The notes under the pieces were generated by a model that was not told where the DNA came from, searched no databases, and saw nothing but the letters and a program-made list of their open reading frames with translations. DNA of 64,000 bases from Methylohalomonas sp034521715 (GTDB lineage Bacteria; Pseudomonadota; Gammaproteobacteria; Methylohalomonadales; Methylohalomonadaceae), in assembly GCA_034521715.1 (NCBI GenBank), contig JAXHLY010000003.1:402394-466393 (forward strand), read 5' to 3'. A program made the position numbers and the translations under genes. Below are positions 19,933 through 30,077 of this stretch, in pieces (the stretch's first letter is position 1; every line of letters begins with the position of its first letter).

Positions 19933-20831
19933 ATCTCTTAATCTGGAATTTGCGTGTTGATTAAGCGCCTTGATCGGGACGTGCTGCAGCGGGCGGCGGC
20001 GCTCGGCCGGCTGGCAGCTGCAGCGGCTGTCGGTGCCGATTCGGCAGATTCGTCTACACGCGCTGATGATGACCTTGTTGAGTTTACGCAAGCGCGAACG
20101 TCGCGATCATGGATTGAGCAGCATCGCGGATCATCCCGATGAGACTGTGCGGCCAGGTCGCGCAGGCTGGCGGCAATAGGGCAACACTCCGGCCAACGTC
20201 CGCCGCGTAGCTGGGCTTGTCGGTTCGCCGTGGCCGGCCAGACCTGAGCACAATAAATTCAGGCGAGCGGGAAAGCTGCTGGAGCTAATGCTGGCGACAG
20301 CCCGCGCTTGCGATTTTCGTCAACCGAATCGCGCGCTGAATGCAGCGCGCGCGGCAGGCATATCCGAGTCAGTGCGCGCATGACCGGCAGCGGTTTCTGG
20401 TGAAACCGACAAGCCCAGCTTGCGGCTATGCAGCGATCTAACACGTGACTATAAACGGCACAATGTCGGCCCTGGCCGATCTCACAGAATGGTCAGACCT
20501 GAGAGTGGCGGCATCGGAAATCGCGTCGAGGATGCGCTCGGCCGGCCCCTGAAGTTTCCGCCGCCGGCGGGGCCAGATCAGGAGATACCCGCTGATATAT
20601 CGCTTCGGAATCCGACAGCAAATATTATGACGACCTGCCTGGACAGGATTGCGAGCACGGTACAACCTCAGAGTCGAGACGGCGCGGCTAGTAGTGAAGA
20701 GTTGTGATCCCTGAATTTATACGATAGAAGTTAGCAGTTCCCGCCTCTCCGCAGAGTTTGACCGATAGAAATTTAAAATTACTAAGTTTAACTCAGATTT
20801 CATTTTTGGCGTCGCGCCTACTCTTTGAGGC
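19933..20831. other. Decayed island sequence without a defensible gene
   Basis: Several short open frames exist on both strands, but none keeps protein-like composition beyond about 60 codons. One fragment near 20463 reads MSALADLTEWSDLRVAASEI and may be a gene relic. The imperfect palindrome at 20392 lies here. Confidence 0.4.
20392..20407. promoter_or_regulatory. Imperfect parS-like palindrome (site 4)
   Basis: GGTTTCTGGTGAAACC: same outer arms GGTTTC/GAAACC as the dispersed palindrome, with centre TGGT instead of CCGG. Confidence 0.35.
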
Positions 20832-21154
20832 GTGGACTATCAACAGCACATCAGCAACGTCATCGAGTCTTATGCCATGGGCGCGATCGACACTGCAATT
20901 GAGGCAGGCGGCGACCGCGTCGACTTCGAGGCCGCGCTGCAGCAGGCGCGCGCGGCGATACTACGCGATATACCTCGCACTGGCAGGAGTCAGGCCTTAC
21001 CACTGGCGAATACGCCAGGCGGCACCATCGTGGATCGCGATCTTCGTGCGCGCGCTGCATCCTGGACGTCGAACGCCTGCAGTTAGACGGCGCCGAGAAT
21101 CAGATCACCGAGATCCTCCTACAGATCACTAATGATCACGCGATACCGAATTAG
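20832..21154 (+). CDS. Unknown island protein (one frameshift)
   Basis: Starts at GTG 20832 or shortly before, reading DYQQHISNVIESYAMGAIDT then AIEAGGDRVDFEAALQQARA; a slip near 20980-21060 leads to LDVERLQLDGAENQITEILL and TAG at 21152. Around 107 residues, helical. No family recognised. Confidence 0.4.
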
Positions 21155-21518
21155 CCGCCGGCCCGCAACCTGCCTTGTGCAGTTTGCTGCTGGGCGTCTG
21201 CGAGGCCAATGAAATATCCTGCGCCTCTCCGCTAGGATGTGCGCCTAGTTCGACCTCAGGTCGGCAGTTATCAGTCTTGCGAGCGGGCTGAAGTGATCGA
21301 TGTTGCCGCCGGCCTGGTGGCTGGTCTGGCTGGGATGTCTACCTCCCTGGGCGCCCAGCGGTTCGAAAACGGTGCCGTGGTCTAAGCTGCTACGCATTTG
21401 TTAGAACAGGCCGGCGGCTTTTACTACGATATGGAGGGACTGGATATGAGTCAGATCGATCGACATTGCGATATTCCGCGCACGCGCCCTGGCCGGCGCC
21501 GGCCCATGCGGAGCATGC

Positions 21519-21534
21519 GGTTTCCCCGGAAACC
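21519..21534. promoter_or_regulatory. parS/NBS-like palindrome (site 5)
   Basis: GGTTTCCCCGGAAACC, differing from the perfect palindrome only in the two central bases. Confidence 0.5.
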
Positions 21535-21780
21535 GATCCGGCATCCAGCGGCAAGATCAACCGCCGGCAAATTTCCAGGAATCGGGCAGCGGCTGCCGGC
21601 GTACTCTGCCGCGAACCGGAAGTGCTCGGCGGCGGCGGTAACCAGGCGCGCGCGACACCGCCAGACCCCGAAGGCGTTTATGCCCGGCGGCGCGCCGACC
21701 GCGCGAAGTATCTAAGTGAGGCCCTTCCCGATGCCGGTGCGGCGGCGGATTGACTTGGTCGTGCTACCGAGCCGGCCGCC

Positions 21781-21796
21781 GGTTTCCCGGGAAACC
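21781..21796. promoter_or_regulatory. 16-bp palindrome, parS/NBS-like (site 6)
   Basis: Perfect GGTTTCCCGGGAAACC, 26 bases before the tape-measure start at 21823. Confidence 0.6.
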
Positions 21797-21822
21797 GTCA
21801 CGGCCGCTGAGGAGTCTCCCGC

Positions 21823-24751
21823 GTGACCACCACCATCGAAACCGTACTGCGCGCCGACAGCACGCAGTTCCGCCGCGCCACGCGCCAGGCGGCGCAGGAT
21901 TTCCAGCAGGGCTTCCGCGGCATGGCGCAGACCGCGCGGGCGTCCGGCAACGACATCCGCCGGGCCTCGGAGCGCCTCGGCGTGCGGCCGTTCCGCAACA
22001 TCCAGGCGGAGATCGGCCGGGTCCGCAACGACTACCGGCTGCTGGCGGCGACCGGCTCGCGCAGCTCGCGCGAGCTGGTGCAGGCGAACATCCGCATGCA
22101 GGACAGCGTGCGCCGCCTGCGGCAGGAACAGGGCGGCATGGCGACGGCGCTGCGAGGAGGCCCGCGGCGGCCTGCTGGCCGTCACCGCCGTCACGGCCGG
22201 CGTCACCCTGGGGCTGAACAACGCCGCCTCGGCGGCGAGCGAATTCGCCCAGGGCATGGCCGAGGTCAACACCCTGCTGGCCGGCGACGACCCGGTGCGG
22301 CTGGCGCGGCTGTCGGCGCAGGTGCGCGAGACCGCCGTCGACCTGGGCGCGACGCTGCCGGATGCCACGCAGTCGCTGTACAACATCCTATCGGCCGGCG
22401 TGCCCGAGGGCAACGCCATCGAGGTGCTGCAGCAGAGCACGCGCGCCGCCATCGCCGGCGTCACCGATACCAACACCGCCGCCCGCGGCGGCCTGGCTGT
22501 GATCAATGCCTACGACCGCGGCGTCGACGAGCTCAGCGACGTGTTCGACGTGCTGTTCAGCACCGTCCGCCGGGGTGTGACCACGCTGCCGGAGTTGACC
22601 CAGAATCTGGGCCAGGTGCTGCCGATCGCCGCGGCCGCCGACGTGCCGTTCGAGGAACTGGCCGGCGCCGTCGCCCGGCTGACGCAGGTGGGCGTGCGCA
22701 CGCCGCAGGCAACCACGGCGCTGCGCGGCGCCATCGTCGGCCTGCAGACGCCGACCGAGGCGGCGCGCAAGGCCATGGACGAGCTCGGCATCGAGTGGGA
22801 CGGCCTGCTCGGCACGCTGGAACAGATCTCGGCGCTGGACCTGGCGGCCGAGGAACTGCGCGAGATCATCCCCGAGGTCGAGGGCCGGCTGGCGGTGCTG
22901 GCGCTGGCCGACAACATGGACGGCCTGCGCGACAGCATCGAGGGCATGAGCAGCTCCGCCGGCGCGACCGACGCCGCCTATGCCAAGATGGCGGACACGC
23001 CGGAGCAGCGCATGCGCCGGTTCAGTGCCGTGCTGGCCGACATCCGCGTCGACCTGGGCGACATGGTGCTGCAGGGCGTGCTGCCGGCGGCCGAGGCCCT
23101 GGGCTCGCTGGCGCAGACCGTGGCCGGCCTGCCGGCGGAGTTCCGGGTCATGCTCGGGCTGATCGCCGGCATCACGCTGGCGCAGGCGGCCTGGGCGATC
23201 GGCCTGCGGCAGGCGTACAACGCCCTGCGGCTGGCCGCGGCCGGCACCCTGACGCTGAACAATGCCACGCGGCTGCTGCTGCGCGGCGTGCCGCTGGCGG
23301 TACTGGCCGGCACAGGTCATCACCCTCGACGACGATGTTCCTGGAACACCGCAACGAGATGCAGCGGCTGGCCCAGCAGCAGGAGCGCCAGCGCGAAAAC
23401 CTGCGGGCCAGCATCGAGGCGAACCGCGAGTACGCCGATACGCTGATCCTCTCGCAGGAGGAAACGAAGAACCTGACCCTGGCCGAGGCCGAGGCCTATG
23501 CCGAGCGGCTGGCGGCGCCTGCCGGCAGTACTGCGATACGCGAACCGCCGCCGCGAGATCGGAGCCGCGAGCAGCTTCGATCCCGAGGACCCGAGCGGCG
23601 CCGGTCTCGCCGAGGCGCTGGAGGCGGCACGGCGCGAGCGCGAGGCGCGCGAGGCGCTGGCGGCCCTGCAGGACCAGCTGGCCGAGCTGCGCGAGTCTTC
23701 GACCTCTGCAGGACCGACAGACACCGAGGTCGCCCGGATCAAGGCCGAGGAGACCGACATCATCCGCCGCGAACTGGCGGCGCAGCTGAACGAGTACGAG
23801 CAGCGCGCAGACGCGATCTCGAGCAGATCCAGCAGGAGCGGGTCGCCATCGAGGAGGAGTTCGCCTCGCTGGTCGACCGCATCCGCAGCCGCGGCGCGGC
23901 CGGGCCCGAGGAGGAACTGGACTTCATCGATATCGCCGGCATCCAGGCCCGCGCCCGCCAGGCGCTGGCCGCCGGCGACTTCGAGCGCGCCATCGAGCTG
24001 GCCCGCGAGGCCGGCAAGGGGCTGGAGGAACTGCAGGAGGCTGGCGAGACCAACACCCTGGCGCTGGCCGGCACCGCCCAGAACATCCGCCGCATCGCCG
24101 AGGAGGCGGCGCGGGCCCGCGAGGAGGCCGCACAGGCCAATGTCGAGCAGATCGCCGGCACCATCGAGGAGCTGACCGCGCGCGCCGAATTCCTGCGCCG
24201 GATCGAGATCGGCTTCGACGAGGAAAGCGCGGCCCAGAGCGCCGAGCAGTCTGCGCGAGCTCAGGTGCAGGCAGCAGCTGGAACAGAATCCGATCGTGAT
24301 CCCGGTGCAGTTCGGCGAGGCGCCGGACCTGTCGGCCGCCGACGAGCTGCTGGAACGGGTCCAGGGCCGTGCCGGCGGCGGCTGGATCCGCGGCGCCGGC
24401 GGGCCGACCTCGGACAGCATCCCGGCGCTGCTGTCGAACGGCGAGTTCGTGCTGCGCCAGCGCGCGGCCATGAACCTGATGCGCGAGTACGGCGCCGGCT
24501 TCCTCAATTACCTGAACCGCACCGGCCGCGTACCCGGCTTTGCCGGCGGCGGCCTGGTAAGCGCGGCCGAACGGCTGCCGGCGGTGCCGCGGCTGGATTT
24601 TGACGACATGCCGGCGCCGGGCCCGGCCGGCACGCCGGTGCACCTGCACCTGCCCGGCGGCGGCAGCGTCGAGCTGGCCGGCGGCGACGACGAGGTGCGG
24701 CGCCTGCGCCGGGCCCTGAGCCGCGAGGCACTGACCGGAGGGCGCGCATGA
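21823..24751 (+). CDS. Phage tail tape measure protein (frameshifted)
   Basis: About 975 residues spread over three frames. It starts MTTTIETVLRADSTQFRRAT. The TP901-type core covers roughly residues 110-420: FAQGMAEVNTLLAGDDP, LYNILSAGVPEGNAIEVL, TNTAARGGLAVINAYDRG, LTQVGVRTPQATTALRGAIV and ALADNMDGLRDSIEGM. A hydrophobic stretch VMLGLIAGITLAQAAWAIGL follows, then long coiled coil (EAEAYAERL, ERQRENLRASIEANREYA). The C-terminus has GGWIRGAGGPTSDSIPALLS, seen in many siphovirus tape measures. It sets tail length and indicates a long-tailed phage. Slips occur near 22160, 23315, 23560, 23820 and 24250. Confidence 0.9.
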
Positions 24752-25267
24752 AGGCGGGACTGATACTGGGCGGCGTGACGCTGCCGGCGGAGGCCAACAT
24801 CGGCATCCGCCAGACCTACGAACTGCTGGGCGGCCGCGCCCAGCTGCGCATGGCCTCCGGCACGGCGCGGCTGCTGAACCGCTGGCAGAAACTGCGCACC
24901 CGGATCAGCGGCGACGGCTGGACGCCGCGCGAACTGGCGGCGCTGGATTTCGGCGAGCCGCTGCTGCTGGCCTGCGTGGCGCCGCGCGCGGTCGCGGCCT
25001 CGGGCAATGAATTCGATATCCCGGCGGCGCGGCGCAGCGACAGCGGCTACGGCCCGCTGGGCTGGGCACTGGTGAACGGCGAGCTGACGCGCACGCCGCT
25101 GGAGATGGACGGCGACACGGCGACACTGGACGCCGTCGCCGGCGCGAGCCGCTACGAGGTCTGGTACTGGCCCGAGGATCACGGTGCTGGCGCCGCGCGG
25201 GATCCAGGAAAGCGGCGATCTCGGCGGCGCCACGTTCGGCTGGACGCTGGATGCGGAGGAGCAATGA
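24748..25267 (+). CDS. Phage tail-associated protein (one frameshift)
   Basis: About 172 residues starting MKAGLILGGVTLPAEANIGI at an ATGA overlap with the tape measure stop. A slip near 25180 restores ITVLAPRGIQESGDLGGATF and the stop at 25265. Position after the tape measure and the length suggest a distal-tail or minor tail protein. No motif is decisive. Confidence 0.5.
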
Positions 25268-25305
25268 CGCGGCTGTGCCGCGCGTTCCTCGTCGCTCGTG
25301 CCTCG

Positions 25306-25330
25306 TGTGGGAGCGGACTGTGTCCGCGAT
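25306..25330. repeat. REP-like element
   Basis: TGTGGGAGCGGACTGTGTCC followed by GCGAT, a repetitive extragenic palindrome of the type found in pseudomonads and other gammaproteobacteria. The identical 25-base sequence occurs at 26271. Here it is between two tail genes. Confidence 0.7.
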
Positions 25331-25373
25331 TGGTTTAACTGGATCGCCGGCCTGGCAATGACGGGGAAATGAC

Positions 25374-25703
25374 ATGAGAACAGTCAACAACTGGCGGCAG
25401 AAGCTGGCGGCGCCGATCACGACGGAGACGACGACGATCACGCTGGACGCCGGCCGCGAGCACCTCGGCGATTTCGTGGCCGACGGGCCGCTGCTGCTGA
25501 CGCTGTCGAACATCGCCGGCGCCATCGAGATCCTGCGCGCCACGGGCCACGGCGGTAGCGCCGAGCAGATCACGGTCGAGCGGGCGGTGGAGGACTTCGA
25601 CCGCTTCCCGCCGCGTGCCTGGCCGGCCGGGACCATCATCGAGGCCCGCATCACCGCCGGCATGTGGCAGGCGGTGCAGGACGCGCTCGACAGCACGGCC
25701 TGA
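25374..25703 (+). CDS. Phage tail-region protein, 109 residues
   Basis: Begins MRTVNNWRQKLAAPITTETT and continues LDAGREHLGDFVADGPLLLT. Intact frame. Beta-rich with no family I can name; the place between the tape-measure module and tail-fibre genes suggests a structural or assembly role. The stop is followed by a dispersed-palindrome copy and a terminator. Confidence 0.55.
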   Translation: MRTVNNWRQKLAAPITTETTTITLDAGREHLGDFVADGPLLLTLSNIAGAIEILRATGHGGSAEQITVERAVEDFDRFPPRAWPAGTIIEARITAGMWQAVQDALDSTA

Positions 25704-25717
25704 CCGGCAGCAGCCCC

Positions 25718-25732
25718 GGTTCCCGGGAAACC
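25718..25732. promoter_or_regulatory. parS/NBS-like palindrome lacking one T (site 7)
   Basis: GGTTCCCGGGAAACC, 15 bases. The missing T falls in a homopolymer, so it may be a sequencing slip of the perfect 16-mer. Confidence 0.5.
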
Positions 25733-25750
25733 GTTCCGACATATCAACCC

Positions 25751-25773
25751 AGCCCGGCCGCGCCGGGCTTTTT
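25751..25773 (+). terminator. Rho-independent terminator
   Basis: AGCCCGGC-CGC-GCCGGGCT hairpin followed by TTTT, between 25374-25703 and the gene at 25792. Confidence 0.75.
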
Positions 25774-25791
25774 CATCCCGGAGGATTCGAC

Positions 25792-26343
25792 ATGGCACAT
25801 TCAGGTGCAACCCATACCCTGGCCAACCGCTGGCTGGACGCGCTGGCGCGCGGCATCGCCTTCACCCTACCGACGGAGCTGTACGTCGCGCTGATCCGCC
25901 AGGACGGCACCGAGGTCGCCGCCGGCGACTACGCGCGCGTCCAGCTCGACCCGAGCGAGTCGAACTGGCTCGGCACCGGCGGCGAGAACAGCGGCGCCTC
26001 GGCCGGCGAGGGCGAGGCCGGCAGCGCGGAGTACGTCGAGGTGGTCAACGGCGTGCAGATAGACTTCGGCCAGGCCAGCAGCAACTGGTCGAGCAGCGAC
26101 AACCCGGTCGATCACTTCGACCTGTTCGACAACGCCGGCAACTGGCTGTGCCGCGGCAACCTGACCGACGCCAAGGTGATCAACAACGGCGACCCGGTGT
26201 ATTTCGAATCCGGCGAGCTGTTCCTGCGCTTCCCGATCGTGAACCCGGCCGAAGCGTCGACGCTGATCACTGTGGGAGCGGACTGTGTCCGCGATTCATT
26301 CATTCGCGGATGTGATCCGCTCCCACGGGGAGATGATGCATGA
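25792..26343 (+). CDS. Phage tail-fibre-region protein with C-terminus extended by a REP pair
   Basis: Starts MAHSGATHTLANRWLDALAR after GGAGGA. The segment FTLPTELYVALIRQDGTEVA resembles the LYVALHT/F-x-x-DPT start of a widespread family of small phage tail-fibre proteins. The natural end is probably near 26275 (PAEASTLIT), after which the reading frame runs through an inverted REP pair, adding VGADCVRDSFIRGCDPLPRG, and stops at 26341-26343. The REP insertion therefore seems to have replaced the original C-terminus. Confidence 0.6.
   Translation: MAHSGATHTLANRWLDALARGIAFTLPTELYVALIRQDGTEVAAGDYARVQLDPSESNWLGTGGENSGASAGEGEAGSAEYVEVVNGVQIDFGQASSNWSSSDNPVDHFDLFDNAGNWLCRGNLTDAKVINNGDPVYFESGELFLRFPIVNPAEASTLITVGADCVRDSFIRGCDPLPRGDDA
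26271..26327. repeat. Inverted REP pair (BIME-like)
   Basis: TGTGGGAGCGGACTGTGTCC at the left and ATGTGATCCGCTCCCACG at the right form a 57-base inverted pair with an ATTCATTCAT centre. The left arm is identical over 25 bases to the copy at 25306. Confidence 0.8.
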
Positions 26344-27210
26344 CCCTAGACGTACTGCACCGCGCCGCGCAGGAAGTGACGCCGGGGTATTCGATACATC
26401 TGGCGATACGGGCTGGACCTTCCCGGCAATTCGCAGAACAATTCGTCATTGTCGAATGGCTGTGCCGCCTTTGGGCCAATCTCGGGCAACTGGAGCAACG
26501 TCGGTAACATCCTGGCCAACGACGGGGCCAACGCCACTAAGGATACGAGCGGTGACAATGGCTCTGCGTGGCTGAGAAGCTACGATTACGGACTCGATAT
26601 TCCGGACGGGGAGCCGATCACGCGCATTGAGGCCAAGTCGGAAATGGCGCATAGCGGCGACGGCGCTGTTGCCACCGGATTTTGCTTTACAGGCCCGAGC
26701 GGCCAACCGCCGAGCAGCGGCGCCACACTGAACTGTTTTCAGGAAAGTGGCAGCTTCAGTATGCAGGAATTTGTTTATGGAATTGATATCGACGGCGAAG
26801 TGGTCGCGTCCGATGTGGAGAACTCCGGTTTCGGTGTAACGACACAGCGCCAGCAAGTGTTCGCCTCCGGTACCGTGTCCGTCGACTTCCACCAGGTTCG
26901 CGTCTTTTATGGGCAGGTGATCGACGTGTTCTATCTGGACGGCGCCGCGGTCGAGGGGGAACGCACACTGGTCGCCGCCGGCGCCGTCGACGGTACGGAG
27001 TATCCGTACCGTGTTGATGAGGACGGCGTCGGCTGGGAAGTGACGCGGGGCGTGTTTGCCGATAACGCGGGGAACCCCTACATAACCCGGCCGGATACAC
27101 CCAGTGCCAGCAGCAATGCCGGCGGCCAGGTCGCGTTCAGCACGCCTGTCTTGAGGGTCGACCTGATTGGCGGACTCAGTGCTCTCAAGGAATGTTTCGG
27201 GGTGGCATGA
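26340..27210 (+). CDS. Phage structural protein (two frameshifts)
   Basis: About 288 residues. ATG 26340 overlaps the previous stop: MTLDVLHRAAQEVTPG, then a slip to VFDTSGDTGWTFPA, then another into NNSSLSNGCAAFGPISGNWS, continuing open to 27210. Beta-rich with many Gly, Ser and Asn. It contains the segment DGAAVEGERTLVAAGAVDGT, which recurs in the next proteins. Probably a tail-fibre or decoration protein. Confidence 0.5.
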
Positions 27211-27979
27211 TGGAGATAAGTAACGCCGAAATGAAACAGCGCCGGATCATGGTGGCGACCCCGATGTTCGGCGGGCAGTGCTGTACGGAATACCAGAACG
27301 CCATATCCAGCCTGATATATCTGTGCGCCGTGAATGGCCTGCCGCTGCAGACCCGCTGTGTCGGCAATGATGGTCTCATCACCGCGCCCGCAACATTCTG
27401 GCCGACCAGTTCATGCGATCGGATGCCACGCACTTGATGTTTATTGACAGCGACATCGCCTTTACTGCGCAGGACGTGCTTAACCTGGCCGCGCTGGCCG
27501 CGCCCGACAGTGAATATGCGATTGTGTGCGGGGCCTATCCCAAGAAACGGATCGCATGGGACCAGCTATGGCGTGCTATAGAAAATGGACTGGTGAACAG
27601 CGCCGATGATCTGCAACGCTATGCTGGCGATTTCGCGCTAAACACGACTGCCGGTGAATTACCGGACAGGGGATACCCGCTGCGGGTCCGCGAGGCCGCG
27701 ACCGGGTTCATGATGATCCGGCGCGAAGTATTCGAAAGAATGCGCGAAGCCTTTCCCGATCTCGCCTGCAAGATTATGGGCGGCGGCAGTATCACGGCGT
27801 TTTTCGATTCACGCATCGACCCGGACACGAACGAGCTTCTGCCGGAGGATTATTCATTTTGCCGCCGCGCCTCGGCTCTGGGTTTCCAGACCTGGATCTG
27901 TCCCTGGATCCGTCTTCAGCACATCGGCACTTATGTTTTCGATGGTGATTTATTGAGCGTACTAGGAGTGCAGGAATAA
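27207..27979 (+). CDS. Phage-encoded GT-A glycosyltransferase (one frameshift)
   Basis: About 256 residues. MMEISNAEMKQRRIMVATPM starts at an ATGATG overlapping the upstream stop. The nucleotide-sugar site is ARNILADQFM followed by LMFIDSDIAF, where D-S-D is the expected DXD metal motif; CGAYPKKRIAW and EAATGFMMIRREVFERM follow, and PEDYSFCRRASALGFQTWIC gives the acceptor-side acid. A slip near 27375 interrupts the frame. It may modify virion proteins or host surface glycans. Confidence 0.75.
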
Positions 27980-29974
27980 TGGTGCTCGGCGAACCTTTAA
28001 ACGCCGCGGCACAGGCTGTCACGCTGTCCGGCGGCAACATCCAGTTCGATGGCGCGGCGGTCGACGGCCACCAGACGTTCGCCAGCGCGGGCGCGAATCA
28101 GGTCATACCCGCGGACGTGCAGCACATAGGTACCACCAGCAATACGTCAACAAAGTCGTCCTACACCTTTACTGGTGTTAATGCCGGTACTCCCGCGACG
28201 GATCGGCTGGTCGTGGTCGTGGTCCACGTAGAAAAAACCGGGGGGTCGGCGTTCAGTCTGTAAACATCAACGGCAGTGCGGCCACCCTAATCGTCCAGTC
28301 GGGCGGCAACGCCCAAGTCGTACTGGCACATCTACTCGTACCAGACGGTAATACCGTGGACGTGGACGTGACGCTCGACGCTGACGCTCGACGCTGCTTG
28401 ATCGGCGTCTGGCGTGTCACCGGGCAGGGGGCTGCCGTCCCGGATGATTCGGACTCGGCTGGCGCGGCCAGTGGCACGGGCCTGACGCTGACGGTGGACG
28501 TACCGGAGGGTGCGGTGGTCGTCGCGGGGCAGTCGAACGGCGAAGGCGGCAACACCATATCGTGGTCCGGCGGTGCAGAACAGTATAACGTCGCACTGGA
28601 TAACAACTCACAGTTCAGCGGTGCCCACGTCGAACCGGCTGCGAGCGACCGTACCGGCCACGAAATCACGACCAGTCACGCTTCGGATACTGAAGGCATT
28701 GCCGCCGTTGCCGCCGTTTGGAATCCGGCCCCGCCGGAGTACCACGTCGAGCTGCGGGACGACGACGACAACTGGGAGCTGCTGCGGATCGGGTACGAGC
28801 AGGGCAGCCCCGACAGCGCCGCCCGGCCGGCGCCGCTGGCCTCGAGCAACGGCGGCAACGCGGTGTCGTTCAGCGGTGGCGTCGAGGCGTTTTATGTGCT
28901 GCCGGGACTAAAGGGTGAGCTGCAAAACCTGTTGCAGTTTGACGCGAATCCCTACGCACTGAGCTTTGACGGTACGAATGATTATGTTGATGTAGGTTCA
29001 TTCGGGTCTTTCCATTTAGTGGAGGAATAGTTTTACTTTTGAGGCTTATGTATTGGTATCCGAATTTCCTGGATCACAAGGTTCCTCGGATTCTCACATC
29101 ATATTTTCAGCTAGAGGCGATTATGACGTTTTGATCCATATGGGGGATAGCGCCCCTGTTGATGAACTATCTTTTAGAGCAAACTTTGGCACCAGTGGAT
29201 GGACCACAATCCTTCTGTCAGGGGTAGTATCGCTTAATACTTGGTATCAATTAGCGATAACCTATAATCCTTCTTCCGGTTATATTATGTACCTTGATGG
29301 AAATCAAGTTGATACAAGCGCAATGACTGAGAATATTGATGCGGCATCTTTCAGTAACTTTATTGCTGCTATGGGTAATTCAGAGGCCAGAGAGATTCTG
29401 GAATGGTAAATTAGATGAAATTCGTATATGGGACACGGTTAGAACCCAGCAGCAGATTCAGGACAACATGAATCGGCGTCTCATAGGTAATGAGACTGGT
29501 CTTATTGGCTACTGGCGCTTTGACGAAGGCTCGGGCATAACGGCAGGAGATGATTCTGGTAGTAATAATGATGGCACGATCAATGGCGCGACGTGGTTAA
29601 CGGACACACCTATTCTCGATCTATCTTTAGGTATTCCTGACATCCTCCACCGCGCCGGTCAGATAGGGTCCATCAACGCGGGCAACGACACGGTGACGCT
29701 GGCCGGTTCGGCGCTGTCCGGCCACGACACGTTTGCTGTCGCCGGCGCGGCGGATACGGTTGACTATCCGGTGAGCGTCGAGCAGGGCGACGACTGGATA
29801 TACTGCCGGGGCACGTTCAACACTGGTTCGCCGAACACCGTATCGCTGGGCACGGTACTGGCGTCCAGCAACAGCGACGATCCGGTGGACTTCGACGAGG
29901 GTTCGCCGGTGCGCGTGCGCTGCGTGATACCAGGGATCCAGTCCGAGCTGACGGCGCTGTTCGAGCCCGCGTGA
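27979..29974 (+). CDS. Tail-fibre/receptor-binding protein with LamG-like lectin domain (frameshifted)
   Basis: About 665 residues in four frame pieces with slips near 28250, 29020 and 29400. The outer parts contain repeated beta segments (GGNIQFDGAAVDGHQTFASA near the start, GNDTVTLAGSALSGHDTFAV near the end). The middle is a concanavalin/LamG_3 domain: ALSFDGTNDYVDVGSFGSF, FTFEAYVLVSEF, YIMYLDGNQVDTSAMTENID, KLDEIRIWDTVRTQQQIQDN and GLIGYWRFDEGSGIT. Such domains bind glycans. The LamG region (about 28,960-29,640) is visibly richer in A and T than its flanks. The start at 27979 overlaps the glycosyltransferase stop. Confidence 0.7.
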
Positions 29975-30077
29975 TGCCGGCCGCGCCCTGGCCGCTGTGT
30001 GTTCCATTCGATGTTTCCTTCCATTCCCGCGCGTGCCGGGATGACAGTCAACTGACAGTCGACTGACGGAGCGATTA

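Larger units (their letters stand above)
21155..21822. other. Region between the island and the tape-measure gene
   Basis: About 670 bases. Fragments such as VIDVAAGLVAGLAGMSTSLG (near 21297) and YARRRADRAKYLSEALPDAG ending at 21753 look coding but cannot be joined into one gene. In a tail operon this position normally holds the tail-assembly chaperones. Two copies of the dispersed palindrome lie here. Confidence 0.4.

Noticed and set aside
22388..23323. 311-codon minus-strand frame opposite the tape measure gene
   Set aside because: Typical GC-rich shadow with Gln/Arg/Gly-rich nonsense composition; the plus frame matches TP901-type tape measures.
27979..29974. Diversity-generating retroelement target
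   Set aside because: LamG fibre domains can be such targets, but there is no reverse transcriptase or template repeat in the window.
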